A stretch of DNA of 64,000 bases from Microbacterium terregens (GCF_039534975.1 NZ_BAAAWH010000001.1:1798001-1862000), one strand, 5' to 3'. Shown: positions 53,374-61,947, counted from the first letter of the stretch. Notes: generated by a model from the letters alone, not told the origin. Translations and numbers: made by a program.

Positions 53374-53454
53374 CGGTCCTTGGTGCACTCGCACCGCAGA
53401 CTTTCCTCGGTTCCTGCGCACGTCGAAGGAACGCAACATCCTCAAGGACTCCGC

Positions 53455-53712
53455 ATGAAGACTGACATCCACCCCGACTACCAGGCCGTCGTATTCCGCG
53501 ACCTCGGCTCGGGCGAGACGTTCCTCACCCGTTCGACCGTCACGTCGGACAAGAAGATCGAGCTCGACGGCGTCGAGTACCCGGTCATCGACGTCGAGAT
53601 CTCCTCCGCCTCGCACCCGTTCTACACGGGCAAGCAGCGCATCATGGACTCGGCCGGTCGTGTCGAGAAGTTCAACCAGCGCTTCAAGAACTTCGGCGGA
53701 TCCGGCAACTAG
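53455..53712 (+). CDS. rpmE2: 50S ribosomal protein L31 type B
   Basis: 85 residues of the zinc-free (C-minus) L31 form: no cysteines, [17 protein letters not shown] at the start, [15 protein letters not shown] and [13 protein letters not shown]. Type B L31 usually replaces the zinc-binding form under zinc shortage in species that carry both. The start at 53455 is set by homology; the longer frame to 53380 is leader sequence. Confidence 0.95.
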   Translation: MKTDIHPDYQAVVFRDLGSGETFLTRSTVTSDKKIELDGVEYPVIDVEISSASHPFYTGKQRIMDSAGRVEKFNQRFKNFGGSGN

Positions 53713-53726
53713 TCGCACGCCGTGTC

Positions 53727-53756
53727 AGAAAGGCCCCGCCTCGGCGGGGCTTTTCT
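53727..53756. terminator. Bidirectional terminator after rpmE2
   Basis: 14-base arms AGAAAGGCCCCGCC and GGCGGGGCTTTTCT with a 2-base loop and one G-U pair, followed by TTTTCT inside the stem. It serves rpmE2 and the convergent exonuclease gene. Confidence 0.88.
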
Positions 53757-53764
53757 GCGTGCCG

Positions 53765-54505
53765 TCAGCGGATCGGCCAACGGCCGTCCAGCCTGTCGTC
53801 GGGATCCAGGCGCCCGATGCGGATGAAGTACTCGGTCAGACTGGCCGCCTGGGAACGCGCCCACGCGATCTGAGCCGTGTGCAGCTCCTCGGCCGCCGCC
53901 GGCAGCAGCCCCGCGAAGCGCGCCGCGAGCGCCTGGGCGATCCGTCCCGCCGCGACCGCATCCGCTGCCGCCTCATGAGCGTCATCCAAACGCACGGCGT
54001 AGTGCTCTGCGACCACGGCGAGCGTGCGCTTCCCGCGGCGGTACCGGTCGTACGCCTTGTCGATGACCAGCGGATCTATCACGGGTGCGGGGCTGCGCAG
54101 CGGCGGGACCCCGTGGCGCCTCGCTTCGCAGGCCAGGAGCGAGAAATCGAACGCGGCGTTGTACGCGACGACGGGGATGCCGGCATCCAGGAGCGATCGC
54201 AATGTGTCGGTGACCTGCTCCACGACGTCACAGGCGGGCGCACCGATCTCGCGAGCGTGCTCAGTGGAGATGCCGTGCACGGCGGTCGCGGCCGCGGGGA
54301 TCTCCACACCGGGATCGGCGAGCCAGTTCCTGGCCAGGATCACCGCGCCGTGCGCGTCGAGAAGTCCGACGTGCGCGCTGACGATGCGATCTTCGGTCAC
54401 GTCGACACCGGTGGTCTCGAGATCGAAGACGCCGATCACTCGCGTCCAGTCCGGGCTCGCGCCGTGCGGATCGACCGTCCCCTCCACTTCCCGCCTGCTG
54501 TCCAT
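53765..54505 (-). CDS. DEDDh 3'-5' exonuclease (DnaQ/epsilon-like)
   Basis: 246 residues from the ATG at 54505. Exo I motif GVFDLETTGVDV (the D-x-E pair), Exo II VAYNAAFDFSLL, Exo III ending in DDAHEAAADA with the catalytic His and Asp. The N-terminal extension before Exo I is about 22 residues. It is a stand-alone proofreading-type or RNase T-like exonuclease. TACCGT seven bases before the ATG may be its -10; an ATG at 54535 is possible but less likely. Confidence 0.88.
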   Translation of the reverse strand: MDSRREVEGTVDPHGASPDWTRVIGVFDLETTGVDVTEDRIVSAHVGLLDAHGAVILARNWLADPGVEIPAAATAVHGISTEHAREIGAPACDVVEQVTDTLRSLLDAGIPVVAYNAAFDFSLLACEARRHGVPPLRSPAPVIDPLVIDKAYDRYRRGKRTLAVVAEHYAVRLDDAHEAAADAVAAGRIAQALAARFAGLLPAAAEELHTAQIAWARSQAASLTEYFIRIGRLDPDDRLDGRWPIR

Positions 54506-54564
54506 GCCCGAAACGGTATGCGCTGCCTCCGACATCGCCGTGAGCCGGCCCGGAGGGCGGCTCG

Positions 54565-54579
54565 TAGACTCGGGGAATG
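54565..54579 (+). promoter_or_regulatory. Candidate -10 for leaderless alpha/beta hydrolase gene
   Basis: TAGACT at 54565-54570, six bases, then ATG at 54577. No Shine-Dalgarno and no -35. Confidence 0.45.
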
Positions 54580-55476
54580 CCCGTCCCCAATCCGTACGCC
54601 GCGCTCCTGGGCGCTCTGCCGATCGAGCGACGGCAGGCCGAGGTTCTCGGTGGCACGACCGCATACTGGGTCTACGGCCCGGCCGATGCCCAGACGACGA
54701 TCGTCGCGGTCCACGGATTCCGCGGAGAGCACCACGGGCTCGAGCCGGTCGTCGCCCATCTGGACGGCGTGCGGGTCATCTCGCCCGATCTGCCCGGATT
54801 CGGCGAGACGCCGCCACTGCCCGGTCGACGCCACGATCTGACCGCATACGCGGACTGGCTCCGGGCATTCGTCGCCGCAGTCGCCCCGGGCGCGATCATC
54901 CTCGGGCACTCCTTCGGCTCGATCGTCGTGGCCGCAGCCGTTGCGGGAGGACTGCCGACACCGCGCGTGATCCTGGTCAACCCGATCGGGGCGCCCGCGC
55001 TCGAAGGGCCGCGCGGCCTGCTGACCCGCCTCGCGGTGTTCTACTACTGGGCGGGTGCGCGCCTGCCGAAGGCGTTGGGCGATGCGCTCCTGCGCAATGG
55101 CGTCATCGTCCGGGTCATGAGCGTCTCGATGGCCAAGACCCGCGACCCCGACCTGCGCCGCTTCATCCACGACCAGCACGACACGTACTTCTCCCGCTTC
55201 GCCGACCGGGACGTGCTGCACGACGCCTTCCTCGCGTCGGTGTCGCACGACGTACGCGAATTCGCTCCCGCGATCGCCCAGCCCACGCTCCTCGTGGCGG
55301 CGCAGCGCGACGACATCACGCCGATCGAGGCGGAGCGGCACTTGGCCACGCTCTTCAGCGATGCGCAGCTGGTGGAGATCCCGGATGTCGGGCACCTGGT
55401 GCACTACGAGACCCCGGCCCCGGCGGCCGCGGCCATCAGGGAGTTTCTTGCGCCTTCCGCTCCCGGTACGCGTTGA
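54577..55476 (+). CDS. Alpha/beta hydrolase
   Basis: 299 residues. HGFRGEHHGLEPVV with the HG oxyanion motif, ISPDLPGFGETPPL, nucleophile elbow LGHSFGSIVV and the catalytic His in VGHLVHYETP. The fold matches epoxide-hydrolase/lactonase-type enzymes; substrate unknown. Its last 41 bases overlap the convergent CGNR gene. Confidence 0.88.
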   Translation: MPVPNPYAALLGALPIERRQAEVLGGTTAYWVYGPADAQTTIVAVHGFRGEHHGLEPVVAHLDGVRVISPDLPGFGETPPLPGRRHDLTAYADWLRAFVAAVAPGAIILGHSFGSIVVAAAVAGGLPTPRVILVNPIGAPALEGPRGLLTRLAVFYYWAGARLPKALGDALLRNGVIVRVMSVSMAKTRDPDLRRFIHDQHDTYFSRFADRDVLHDAFLASVSHDVREFAPAIAQPTLLVAAQRDDITPIEAERHLATLFSDAQLVEIPDVGHLVHYETPAPAAAAIREFLAPSAPGTR

Positions 55477-55990
55477 CGTTCATGCGATTGCCGCAGTTGC
55501 CCGTATCGCAGTAGCGCTTGGAACCGTTGCGTGAGTAGTCGATGTACACGGAGTCGCAGTCATCCGCCGAGCACACGCGCACCCGGTCGTACTCGTCCGA
55601 GCGGATGACGTCCACGAACGCCATCGCGGCCTCGACGAGGATTCGCGTCGCCAGCGGGGCATCGTCCGAGGTCGCGTGGATGTGCCAGTCGTAGTCGTCG
55701 TGGATCACCAGGCGGGGCAGCGCGTGCCCGTCGCGCAGCATCTCGTTCACCAGCGGAACGGCGCCGTCGCGGTCGACATCCCACAGTCGGCGCAGGCGGG
55801 CGCGGATGCCGCGGACAGCCGACATCTCTGCCTCGTCCCGGCGGATCGCGCCGGTGTACGGGTTCACCGCGAGGTATTCATCGAAGTCGGAAAGCGTGCG
55901 GAGCGTGTCTTCGCCGTCGTGTCCGGGAAGGGTGTTCACCAGGAATACCGCGGCCTTGAGGGACTGCTCGGTGTCACGAATGAACACCAT
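55436..55990 (-). CDS. CGNR zinc-finger transcriptional regulator (ABATE domain)
   Basis: 184 residues from the ATG at 55990, which has AGGAG six bases upstream. The N-terminal about 130 residues form the ABATE stress-response domain. The C-terminal zinc finger reads CSADDCDSVYIDYSRNGSKRYC ending CGNRMNVNAY (first residues of each block), the CGNR signature. Such genes often control a neighbouring transporter; here it is divergent from an EamA exporter. A longer start at 56005 is possible. Confidence 0.9.
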   Translation of the reverse strand: MVFIRDTEQSLKAAVFLVNTLPGHDGEDTLRTLSDFDEYLAVNPYTGAIRRDEAEMSAVRGIRARLRRLWDVDRDGAVPLVNEMLRDGHALPRLVIHDDYDWHIHATSDDAPLATRILVEAAMAFVDVIRSDEYDRVRVCSADDCDSVYIDYSRNGSKRYCDTGNCGNRMNVNAYRERKAQETP

Positions 55991-55991
55991 G

Positions 55992-56051
55992 TTGACTCCT
56001 GACATGGGGTGGGCTTATTGTCACTAGTGTAAGCGCATTTGACTCCTGACA
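55992..56051. promoter_or_regulatory. Direct repeats and palindrome between CGNR regulator and EamA exporter
   Basis: TTGACTCCTGACA occurs twice, at 55992-56004 and 56039-56051 (47 bases apart), with the 8-bp palindrome CACTAGTG at 56022-56029 between them. The left copy covers the ribosome site of the CGNR gene. The set is a likely binding region for the CGNR regulator acting on both genes. Confidence 0.5.
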
Positions 56052-56074
56052 GCACAGAACGCCGGAACCTACTC

Positions 56075-57073
56075 ATGGCCGCTCCGCCCACATCGCTCGC
56101 TCTTCTCTCTTCGTTGCCGACCCGCCGCCCCAGCACGTCGGGACTCGTTCTGGCCGTGGTGTCGGCCCTGGCGTTCTCCTCGAGCGGGCCGTTCATCAAG
56201 CCGCTTCTCGAAGCAGGCTGGTCGCTCGGGGCTGCACTGCTGGTGCGCATGGGCGTGGCGGGACTGATCCTCTCGCCGGCGCTGCTGCTGGCGATCCGGC
56301 GACAGCCGACGTTCCTGCGTCGGCATTGGAAGCTCATTCTCGGCTTCGGACTGATGCCGGTGCTGGGCTGTCAGCTGTTCTTCTTCTCGGCGATGCAGCG
56401 CATGCCTGTGGCGGTCGCCCTGCTCATCCAGTACCTGGCGCCTGTTCTGCTCGTCGCGTTCGTGTGGCTGCGCACCCGCCGGGCGCCGTCACGTCTGGTG
56501 CTGTGGGGCTCGGCTGTCGCGATCGTCGGACTCGTCCTGGTGGTGGACGTCTCGGGCGCGAACTTCGACCTGCTCGGCACGCTCTTCGCCCTGGCGGCGG
56601 CCGTGTGCGTGTGCGCATACTTCGTGATCTCGGAACGTGCGGGAGCCGACCTGCCTCCGCTCGCGCTGGCGGCCGGCGGCCTGCTGACCGGCGGGGTCAT
56701 CATGGCGGTCCTGTGCCTGACCGGAATCATGCCCTTCGCCGCGCCTGCGGTCTCGGTCGTCCTGGCGGGTGCCGAGGTGCCGTGGTTCGTGCCCCTGCTC
56801 TGGGTCGCCGCAGTGGCGACGACGCTGGGCTACGCGCTGGGTGTGATCGCGGTGCCGCGCATCGGGTCACGCGTCGCCTCGTTCGTGGGGCTCTCCGAGG
56901 TCCTGTTCGCCCTCGGATTCGCGTGGGTCTTCCTTGCCGAGGCCCCCGCACCGATCCAGTTCGCCGGCGGTGCGGCGATCCTCGTCGGCGTCGTGCTCGT
57001 CCGGCTCGACGCGCAGTCCGCCGGTGTTCCCCGGAAGGCTGCCGCTACGCTTCCCGTCGTGCCAGCGCCATGA
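56075..57073 (+). CDS. EamA/DMT-family transporter
   Basis: 332 residues with ten membrane helices in two EamA repeats (VVSALAFSSSGPFIKPLLEAGW and FALAAAVCVCAYFVISERAG mark the repeat starts). Drug/metabolite exporter, probably for an amino acid or similar. The ATG at 56075 gives the normal N-terminus; TTG at 56039 is another in-frame option. No strong ribosome site. Overlaps the convergent Lrp-type gene by 29 bases. Confidence 0.88.
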   Translation: MAAPPTSLALLSSLPTRRPSTSGLVLAVVSALAFSSSGPFIKPLLEAGWSLGAALLVRMGVAGLILSPALLLAIRRQPTFLRRHWKLILGFGLMPVLGCQLFFFSAMQRMPVAVALLIQYLAPVLLVAFVWLRTRRAPSRLVLWGSAVAIVGLVLVVDVSGANFDLLGTLFALAAAVCVCAYFVISERAGADLPPLALAAGGLLTGGVIMAVLCLTGIMPFAAPAVSVVLAGAEVPWFVPLLWVAAVATTLGYALGVIAVPRIGSRVASFVGLSEVLFALGFAWVFLAEAPAPIQFAGGAAILVGVVLVRLDAQSAGVPRKAAATLPVVPAP

Positions 57074-57518
57074 GCGGCGTGACGCGGTAGCCGATCACCT
57101 CACCCATCACGAGTGAGGTCTCGGTGCGCTCGATGCCGTCGATCGCGAGGATACGGGCGTCCGTGTCGAACAGATGCTGCGTGTCGCGGCACGCGACGCG
57201 AACGAGCAGGTCCACCTGCCCGCTGAGCCCGTGCACCTGCACGATCTCGGGGACACGGGCGAGGTCGGCGGTGATGCGCGGCAGATCTGCCTGATGCACC
57301 ATGACGCTGATGAAGGCCTCGATCGGGAAGCCGAGGGCGGTGGAAGAGATCGCCCGCTCGTAGGAGAGGAAGACGCCCGACCGCTCCAGACGCGCCATCC
57401 GCGCCTGGACGGTGTTGCGGGAGAGCCCGAGGCGTTCTGCCAGGGCGACCACGGTCGCGCGTGGGTCCGCAGCGAGCGCCGCGAGCAGCTCGAGGTCGAC
57501 GTGATCGAGGGTGCTCAT
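57045..57518 (-). CDS. Lrp/AsnC-family regulator of the branched-chain 2-oxoacid dehydrogenase operon
   Basis: 157 residues. N-terminal helix-turn-helix DLELLAALAADPRATVVALA with LGLSRNTVQARMARLERSGV, C-terminal RAM/AsnC ligand-binding domain (VHGLSGQVDLLVRVACRD). The ATG at 57518 is chosen by homology. Divergent from the E1 alpha gene and next to a perfect inverted repeat, so it most likely senses a branched-chain amino acid or its keto acid and controls the operon (BkdR-like). Confidence 0.9.
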   Translation of the reverse strand: MSTLDHVDLELLAALAADPRATVVALAERLGLSRNTVQARMARLERSGVFLSYERAISSTALGFPIEAFISVMVHQADLPRITADLARVPEIVQVHGLSGQVDLLVRVACRDTQHLFDTDARILAIDGIERTETSLVMGEVIGYRVTPLMALARREA

Positions 57519-57529
57519 AGTGTGAAACT

Positions 57530-57568
57530 TTAGCATGTGACGCCGCTTACGGTTTGGCAACATGCTAA
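57530..57568. promoter_or_regulatory. Candidate Lrp-type operator: 9-bp inverted repeat
   Basis: TTAGCATGT (57530-57538) and ACATGCTAA (57560-57568) are perfect inverted arms with centres 30 bases apart, about three helical turns. The left arm overlaps the candidate -10 (TAAAGT, reverse strand) of the regulator; the right arm lies 16 bases upstream of the -35 of the dehydrogenase promoter. Confidence 0.65.
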
Positions 57569-57584
57569 GCAGAGCTCCGGATGC

Positions 57585-57613
57585 TTGAGCTAGGTGCAAT
57601 ATCGACGTAACCT
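57585..57613 (+). promoter_or_regulatory. Promoter of the branched-chain dehydrogenase operon
   Basis: TTGAGC at 57585-57590, a 17-base spacer and TAACCT at 57608-57613. The leader to the ATG at 57691 is about 70 bases. Confidence 0.55.
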
Positions 57614-57690
57614 CGGGCTCGTCGGCGACGATGCCGGCGTTCCGCGACGAGCAGCCTCACGAGGGCTTCTCGCAACGAGGAGGGATGACG

Positions 57691-58827
57691 ATGATGCACA
57701 CCCTGACACCGACGGCCGAACCGGCCACGAATGTGGACGATGTGGCCCGGTTGGTCGGTCCGGATGGCGGGCGCATCGCCCACCCCGACCTCGATCCGTG
57801 GGTCGCGGACATCGACGCGGACGCCCTGCGGAGCCTTTACCGCGACATGGCCATCGTCCGCCGGATCGACACCGAGGGCGTTGCGCTCCAGCGTCAGGGG
57901 CAGCTCGGTCTCTGGGCCCCCTGCCAAGGTCAGGAGGCCACGCAGGTGGGCACCGCGCGCGCCTTCCGTTCCGACGACTTCGTCTTCCCGAGCTACCGCG
58001 AGATCGGCGTGAACTTCGTCCGAGGGGCTGTCGCGTCCGATTTCGTCCTTGCCTGGCGCGGAGAGGCCCACTCCACCTTCAACCCCTACGACATCAACAC
58101 CGCGACCCCCCAGATCATCATCGGTGCCCAGGCGCTGCATGCCGTGGGCTATGCGATGGGCATCACGTTCGACGGCGCCGACCAGGTCGCCGGCGCGTAT
58201 TTCGGGGACGGCGCGACCAGTCAGGGCGATGTGAACGAGGCGATGGTGTTCGCCTCGTCGTTCCGCGCGCCGGTCGTCTTCGTCTGCACGAACAACCAGT
58301 GGGCCATCTCCGAGCCGGTCAGCGTTCAGGCGAAGTTCCCGATCGCGGGCCGCGCGCCCGGATTCGGCATCCCGAGCCTGCGCGTCGACGGCAATGACGT
58401 GCTCGCGTGCCTCGCGGCGATGCGCTGGGCGGTCGACCACGCTCGCACCGGCGGCGGCCCGGCGTTCATCGAGGCCGTGACCTACCGCATGGGCCCGCAC
58501 ACGACCTCAGACGACCCGACCCGCTACCGCGACAAGGACGAGGTCGAGCGCTGGCGTCAGCGTGACCCGCTCGCACGGATCGAAGCGCTGCTGCGGGCTG
58601 AGGACGCCTTCTCCGACGACTTCGCGCGCGAGGTCGCGGACGAGTCCGACCGATGGGGTGCGGACGTGCGGTCCGCCTGTCTGTCGGCACGCACACGACC
58701 GGCGATCGAGGTGTTCGACGACGTGTATGCCGAGCCCCACGCGGGCCTGGAAATCCAGCGTGGTCAGTTCGCCGCCTACCTGGACGGCTTCGCCGCCGAG
58801 GATGCAGCCCAGGGCGGTGCACGATGA
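57691..58827 (+). CDS. bkdA: Branched-chain 2-oxoacid dehydrogenase E1 alpha
   Basis: Thiamine-diphosphate decarboxylase subunit that acts on the keto acids of valine, leucine and isoleucine. 378 residues. Motifs: QGQEATQVGTARAF, the cofactor motif GDGATSQGDVNEAMVFASSF ... NNQWAIS, and the phosphorylation-loop region RMGPHTTSDDPTRYR, which marks the branched-chain type over pyruvate dehydrogenase. Of the three ATGs in this frame, the one at 57691 has AGGAGG seven bases upstream. Confidence 0.93.
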   Translation: MMHTLTPTAEPATNVDDVARLVGPDGGRIAHPDLDPWVADIDADALRSLYRDMAIVRRIDTEGVALQRQGQLGLWAPCQGQEATQVGTARAFRSDDFVFPSYREIGVNFVRGAVASDFVLAWRGEAHSTFNPYDINTATPQIIIGAQALHAVGYAMGITFDGADQVAGAYFGDGATSQGDVNEAMVFASSFRAPVVFVCTNNQWAISEPVSVQAKFPIAGRAPGFGIPSLRVDGNDVLACLAAMRWAVDHARTGGGPAFIEAVTYRMGPHTTSDDPTRYRDKDEVERWRQRDPLARIEALLRAEDAFSDDFAREVADESDRWGADVRSACLSARTRPAIEVFDDVYAEPHAGLEIQRGQFAAYLDGFAAEDAAQGGAR

Positions 58828-59882
58828 CGCAGCTCACGATGGCGAAGTCCATCAACGAGGGCCTGCGCCGCGCGATGGCGGACGACCCGAAAGTGCTCGT
58901 GCTGGGCGAGGACATCGGCAAGCTCGGTGGCGTGTTCCGCGTGACCGACGGCCTGCTCGACCAGTTCGGTGCGGCTCGCGTGATCGACACGCCCCTCGCC
59001 GAATCGGGAATCATGGGCGCCGCCGTCGGTCTCGCCTTCCGCGGCTATCGGCCGGTCGTGGAGATCCAATTCGATGGATTCGTGTATCCCGCCTTCGACC
59101 AGATCGTCTGTCAGGTCGCGAAGCTGCACTACCGCACTCGCGGAAACGTTCAGATGCCGATCACCATCCGCATTCCGTGGGCGGGGGGCGTGGGTGCCGC
59201 CGAGCACCACTCCGAGTCGCCCGAGGCGTACTTCGTCCACACCGCAGGGCTGCGCGTGGTCGCCGTGTCCAATCCGCAGGACGCCAACGTCATGCTGCGC
59301 CAGGCCATCGCATCGAACGACCCCGTGGTGTACTTCGAGCCCAAGCGGCTCTACCACACCAAGGGCGAGGTCGATCTGGACCTCGACCTGGCCGATGCAC
59401 CGCCGATGGGTCTGGCCCGCGTGGCCCGTGAGGGGTCGGACGTCACCCTGCTCACCTATGGCGCCCAGGTTGCGACGGCGATGGATGCCGCCACCGCGGC
59501 AGAGGACGACGGGATCTCGATCGAAGTCATCGATCTGCGCTCGATCTCTCCCGTCGACTACCGCACCGTCGCCGCGTCGGTCCGCAAGACCGGACGGGTC
59601 GTCGTCACGCACGAAGCCGCGCGCGAAGCCGGAGTCGGCGCCGAATTGATCGCCAGCGTGACCGAGCAGTGCTTCAACCACCTCGAGGCCGCCCCCGTCC
59701 GCGTGACCGGACACGACATCCCCTACCCGCCGGCGAAGCTGGAAAAGCACCACCTGCCCGACCTGGATCGGATCCTGGACGCGGTTGACCGCGTGCTGGA
59801 CCGGCCGCACAGCCTGTCAGGGCCGGAGTGGAGTTCGCCGGAGTCAGGTCGCGCAGCGACCGTGAACGGGGGGATGCTCTGA
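58824..59882 (+). CDS. bkdB: Branched-chain 2-oxoacid dehydrogenase E1 beta
   Basis: Second E1 subunit, 352 residues. LGEDIGKLGGVFRVTDGL near the N-terminus, DTPLAESGIMGAAVGLA, and EIQFDGFVYPAFDQIV are typical; the C-terminal half is the transketolase-type domain. ATG overlaps the E1 alpha stop by ATGA. Confidence 0.95.
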   Translation: MTQLTMAKSINEGLRRAMADDPKVLVLGEDIGKLGGVFRVTDGLLDQFGAARVIDTPLAESGIMGAAVGLAFRGYRPVVEIQFDGFVYPAFDQIVCQVAKLHYRTRGNVQMPITIRIPWAGGVGAAEHHSESPEAYFVHTAGLRVVAVSNPQDANVMLRQAIASNDPVVYFEPKRLYHTKGEVDLDLDLADAPPMGLARVAREGSDVTLLTYGAQVATAMDAATAAEDDGISIEVIDLRSISPVDYRTVAASVRKTGRVVVTHEAAREAGVGAELIASVTEQCFNHLEAAPVRVTGHDIPYPPAKLEKHHLPDLDRILDAVDRVLDRPHSLSGPEWSSPESGRAATVNGGML

Positions 59883-61243
59883 TGGCCACCGACTTCCATC
59901 TTCCCGATCTCGGGGAGGGGCTCCCCGAGGCGGAGCTCGTGCAATGGCTGGTCGCCGAGGGCGACACCGTGACCCTCAACCAGACGATCGCCGAGGTCGA
60001 GACGGCCAAGGCCATCGTCGAGCTGCCGTCCCCCTACGCGGGGGTCGTGACCGCGCTGCACGCGTCGGCGGGTGACGTGATCGAAGTCGGATCGGTGCTG
60101 ATCTCCTTCGATGTCGACGGCGCCGAACCCGAGGCGCCGACGGAGCCGGCCGCACAGGTCGCCGAGCCCGCTGAGGAGCGCGCGCAGCCGAACCTCGTCG
60201 GCTACGGCGCCGCACCACGGGGTGCGGGGCGCCCGCAGCGGCGCGTGCGCAGCGGTGCGCGCCCGCCGGCGGCCTCCGACACAGCCGTCCTGGAGGCCGC
60301 GCCACACGACGCGATCCACGCGGAGCCGGCTGACGTCCTCCGCGAGCGGCCGCGCTCGACTCCGCCGGTGCGCAAGCTGGCGAAAGAACTGGGCGTCGAT
60401 CTCGCGCTCGTCGAGGCGAGCGGGGTGACCGGACTCATCAGCCGCACGGACATCGAGACCTACGCGGCGGGCATCCGCGCGCGGGAGTCCTCGGCATCCG
60501 TCCCGGCGACGGCCCCAGCATCCACCACGCCGATGGACGGGGAGCGGGTCATTCGGATTCCGGTTCGCGGAGTACGCAAGCACACCGCGGATGCGATGGT
60601 GCGCAGTGCCTTCACCGCGCCGCACGTCACGACGTTCCACACCGTCGACGTGACGGCCACCAGCGAGCTCATCGCCTCACTGCGCTCCGACCGCAGCCTG
60701 GCGGATCATCGGATCGGCGTGATGGCGGTCGCGGCGAAAGCGGTGTGCCTCGCGCTGATCCGGCATCCGGAACTGAACTCGCGGTGGGATGCCGAGAACG
60801 GTGAGATCCTCCAGCACCGGTACGTGAATCTGGGTATCGCCGCCGCCACCTCGCGCGGTCTTGTCGTTCCCAACATCAGCGATGCCGAACAGCTCACGCT
60901 GGTGGAACTCGCGGACGCCATCGGGCAGCTGGCCGAGACGGCACGAGCGGGCAAGACCGCTCCCGGGCAGATGAGCGGGGGCACCTTCTCGATCACGAAC
61001 GTCGGTGTCTTCGGCGTCGACGCCGGAACCCCGATCCTCAATCCCGGCGAGGCGGGGATCCTCGCCCTGGGTGCGGTCCGGCGCCAGCCGTGGGAGCACC
61101 GCGGCGAGATCGCCCTGCGCGACGTGATGACCCTCAGCCTGTCGTTCGACCACCGGCTGGTCGACGGCGAACAGGGCGCGCGGTTCCTGCGCGATGTCGC
61201 CGACATCCTGCGCGAGCCGGGCCGGGCCATGCTTCTGCGATGA
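59882..61243 (+). CDS. bkdC: Branched-chain 2-oxoacid dehydrogenase E2 (lipoamide acyltransferase)
   Basis: 453 residues. One N-terminal lipoyl domain (LPDLGEGLPEAELVQWLV ... VETAKAIVELPSPYAG, the lysine near 42 carries lipoate), a long Ala/Pro-rich linker, a peripheral-subunit-binding domain (PPVRKLAKELGVDLALVEAS) and the catalytic domain ending with SFDHRLVDGEQGARFL. It starts by a one-base overlap (TGATG) with E1 beta. No E3 (lipoamide dehydrogenase) gene follows, so E3 is supplied from elsewhere. Confidence 0.95.
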   Translation: MATDFHLPDLGEGLPEAELVQWLVAEGDTVTLNQTIAEVETAKAIVELPSPYAGVVTALHASAGDVIEVGSVLISFDVDGAEPEAPTEPAAQVAEPAEERAQPNLVGYGAAPRGAGRPQRRVRSGARPPAASDTAVLEAAPHDAIHAEPADVLRERPRSTPPVRKLAKELGVDLALVEASGVTGLISRTDIETYAAGIRARESSASVPATAPASTTPMDGERVIRIPVRGVRKHTADAMVRSAFTAPHVTTFHTVDVTATSELIASLRSDRSLADHRIGVMAVAAKAVCLALIRHPELNSRWDAENGEILQHRYVNLGIAAATSRGLVVPNISDAEQLTLVELADAIGQLAETARAGKTAPGQMSGGTFSITNVGVFGVDAGTPILNPGEAGILALGAVRRQPWEHRGEIALRDVMTLSLSFDHRLVDGEQGARFLRDVADILREPGRAMLLR

Positions 61244-61246
61244 CTC

Positions 61247-61843
61247 TCACGCGGTGAGTGCGGACCGCGCCATCGACTCCAGGATGCCGCGCACGGTGCG
61301 GTCGGCGGGCGACGCCCGCAGCGTGCGCATGCTGTGGGGTGTGGAGTTGATGAGCCCGAAGCACGCGTGCGCGCGTACGCGCAGGTCGCTCTCGGACCGG
61401 GCCGGATGGATGTCGGCAAGGACCGCGGTCCACAGCTCGACGTACTGCCGCTGCAGCCTGCGGACGGTGTGCCGGTCGTCCTCGCTCAGACTGGCGAGGT
61501 CTCGGTCCTGGACGCGGATGACATCCGCGTCGGTGAGGGCGAAGTCGACGTGGAAGCGGATAAGACCGGCGAGCCGGGCTTCGGGGGAGTCGTGAGAGGC
61601 GATCACGTCCTGACCGCCGCTGAGCAGCCGTTCGCTCACGCGGACGAGGATCGCTCCGAGCAGCGCCTGCTTGTTCGCGAAGTGCCGGTACACGGCGGGA
61701 CCGCTGACACCCACGGCCGCTCCGAGTTCCTCGAGGCTCACGCCGCTGAAGCCGCGGTCCGCGAACAGGCGAGCGGCCTCATGCAGGATCGCCGCCTGAC
61801 GGTCGGCTTTGGCGCGATCACGCTCCGTCACACCGCTTGTCAT
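61247..61843 (-). CDS. TetR-family regulator of the carboxylase operon
   Basis: 198 residues. N-terminal helix-turn-helix AARLFADRGFSGVSLEELGAA with VSGPAVYRHFANKQALL, then an all-helical ligand domain (VDFALTDADVIRVQDRD). It is convergent with the E2 gene and divergent from the carboxylase genes, with two 16-bp operator-like sites in the shared gap. Likely ligand: an acyl-CoA of leucine breakdown (inference). Confidence 0.92.
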   Translation of the reverse strand: MTSGVTERDRAKADRQAAILHEAARLFADRGFSGVSLEELGAAVGVSGPAVYRHFANKQALLGAILVRVSERLLSGGQDVIASHDSPEARLAGLIRFHVDFALTDADVIRVQDRDLASLSEDDRHTVRRLQRQYVELWTAVLADIHPARSESDLRVRAHACFGLINSTPHSMRTLRASPADRTVRGILESMARSALTA

Positions 61844-61890
61844 TTCAGTTAATCCTCGCTAACCTGAATGCTCAGTTAGTGAACCCTAAC
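61837..61890 (+). promoter_or_regulatory. Carboxylase-operon promoter with two tandem TetR-type operators
   Basis: TTGTCA at 61837-61842, 17 bases, TAACCT at 61860-61865 form a good promoter. Two 16-base sites of form GTTA-N7-CTAAC lie at 61848-61863 (in the spacer and -10) and 61875-61890 (around the expected start), 27 bases apart. A repressor there would block the promoter. The left site also covers the region just upstream of the TetR gene's own start. Confidence 0.7.
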
Positions 61891-61947
61891 CAATGGCATC
61901 CGGCCGGGCAACGGACGTGATGCGATCGTGACGTCGATGGAGATGAC

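Noticed and set aside
53383..53396. Zur operator upstream of rpmE2
   Set aside because: The only inverted repeat (GGTGC-ACTC-GCACC) is GC-rich and lacks the AT-rich TGATAATNNNATTATCA-type pattern of Zur boxes.
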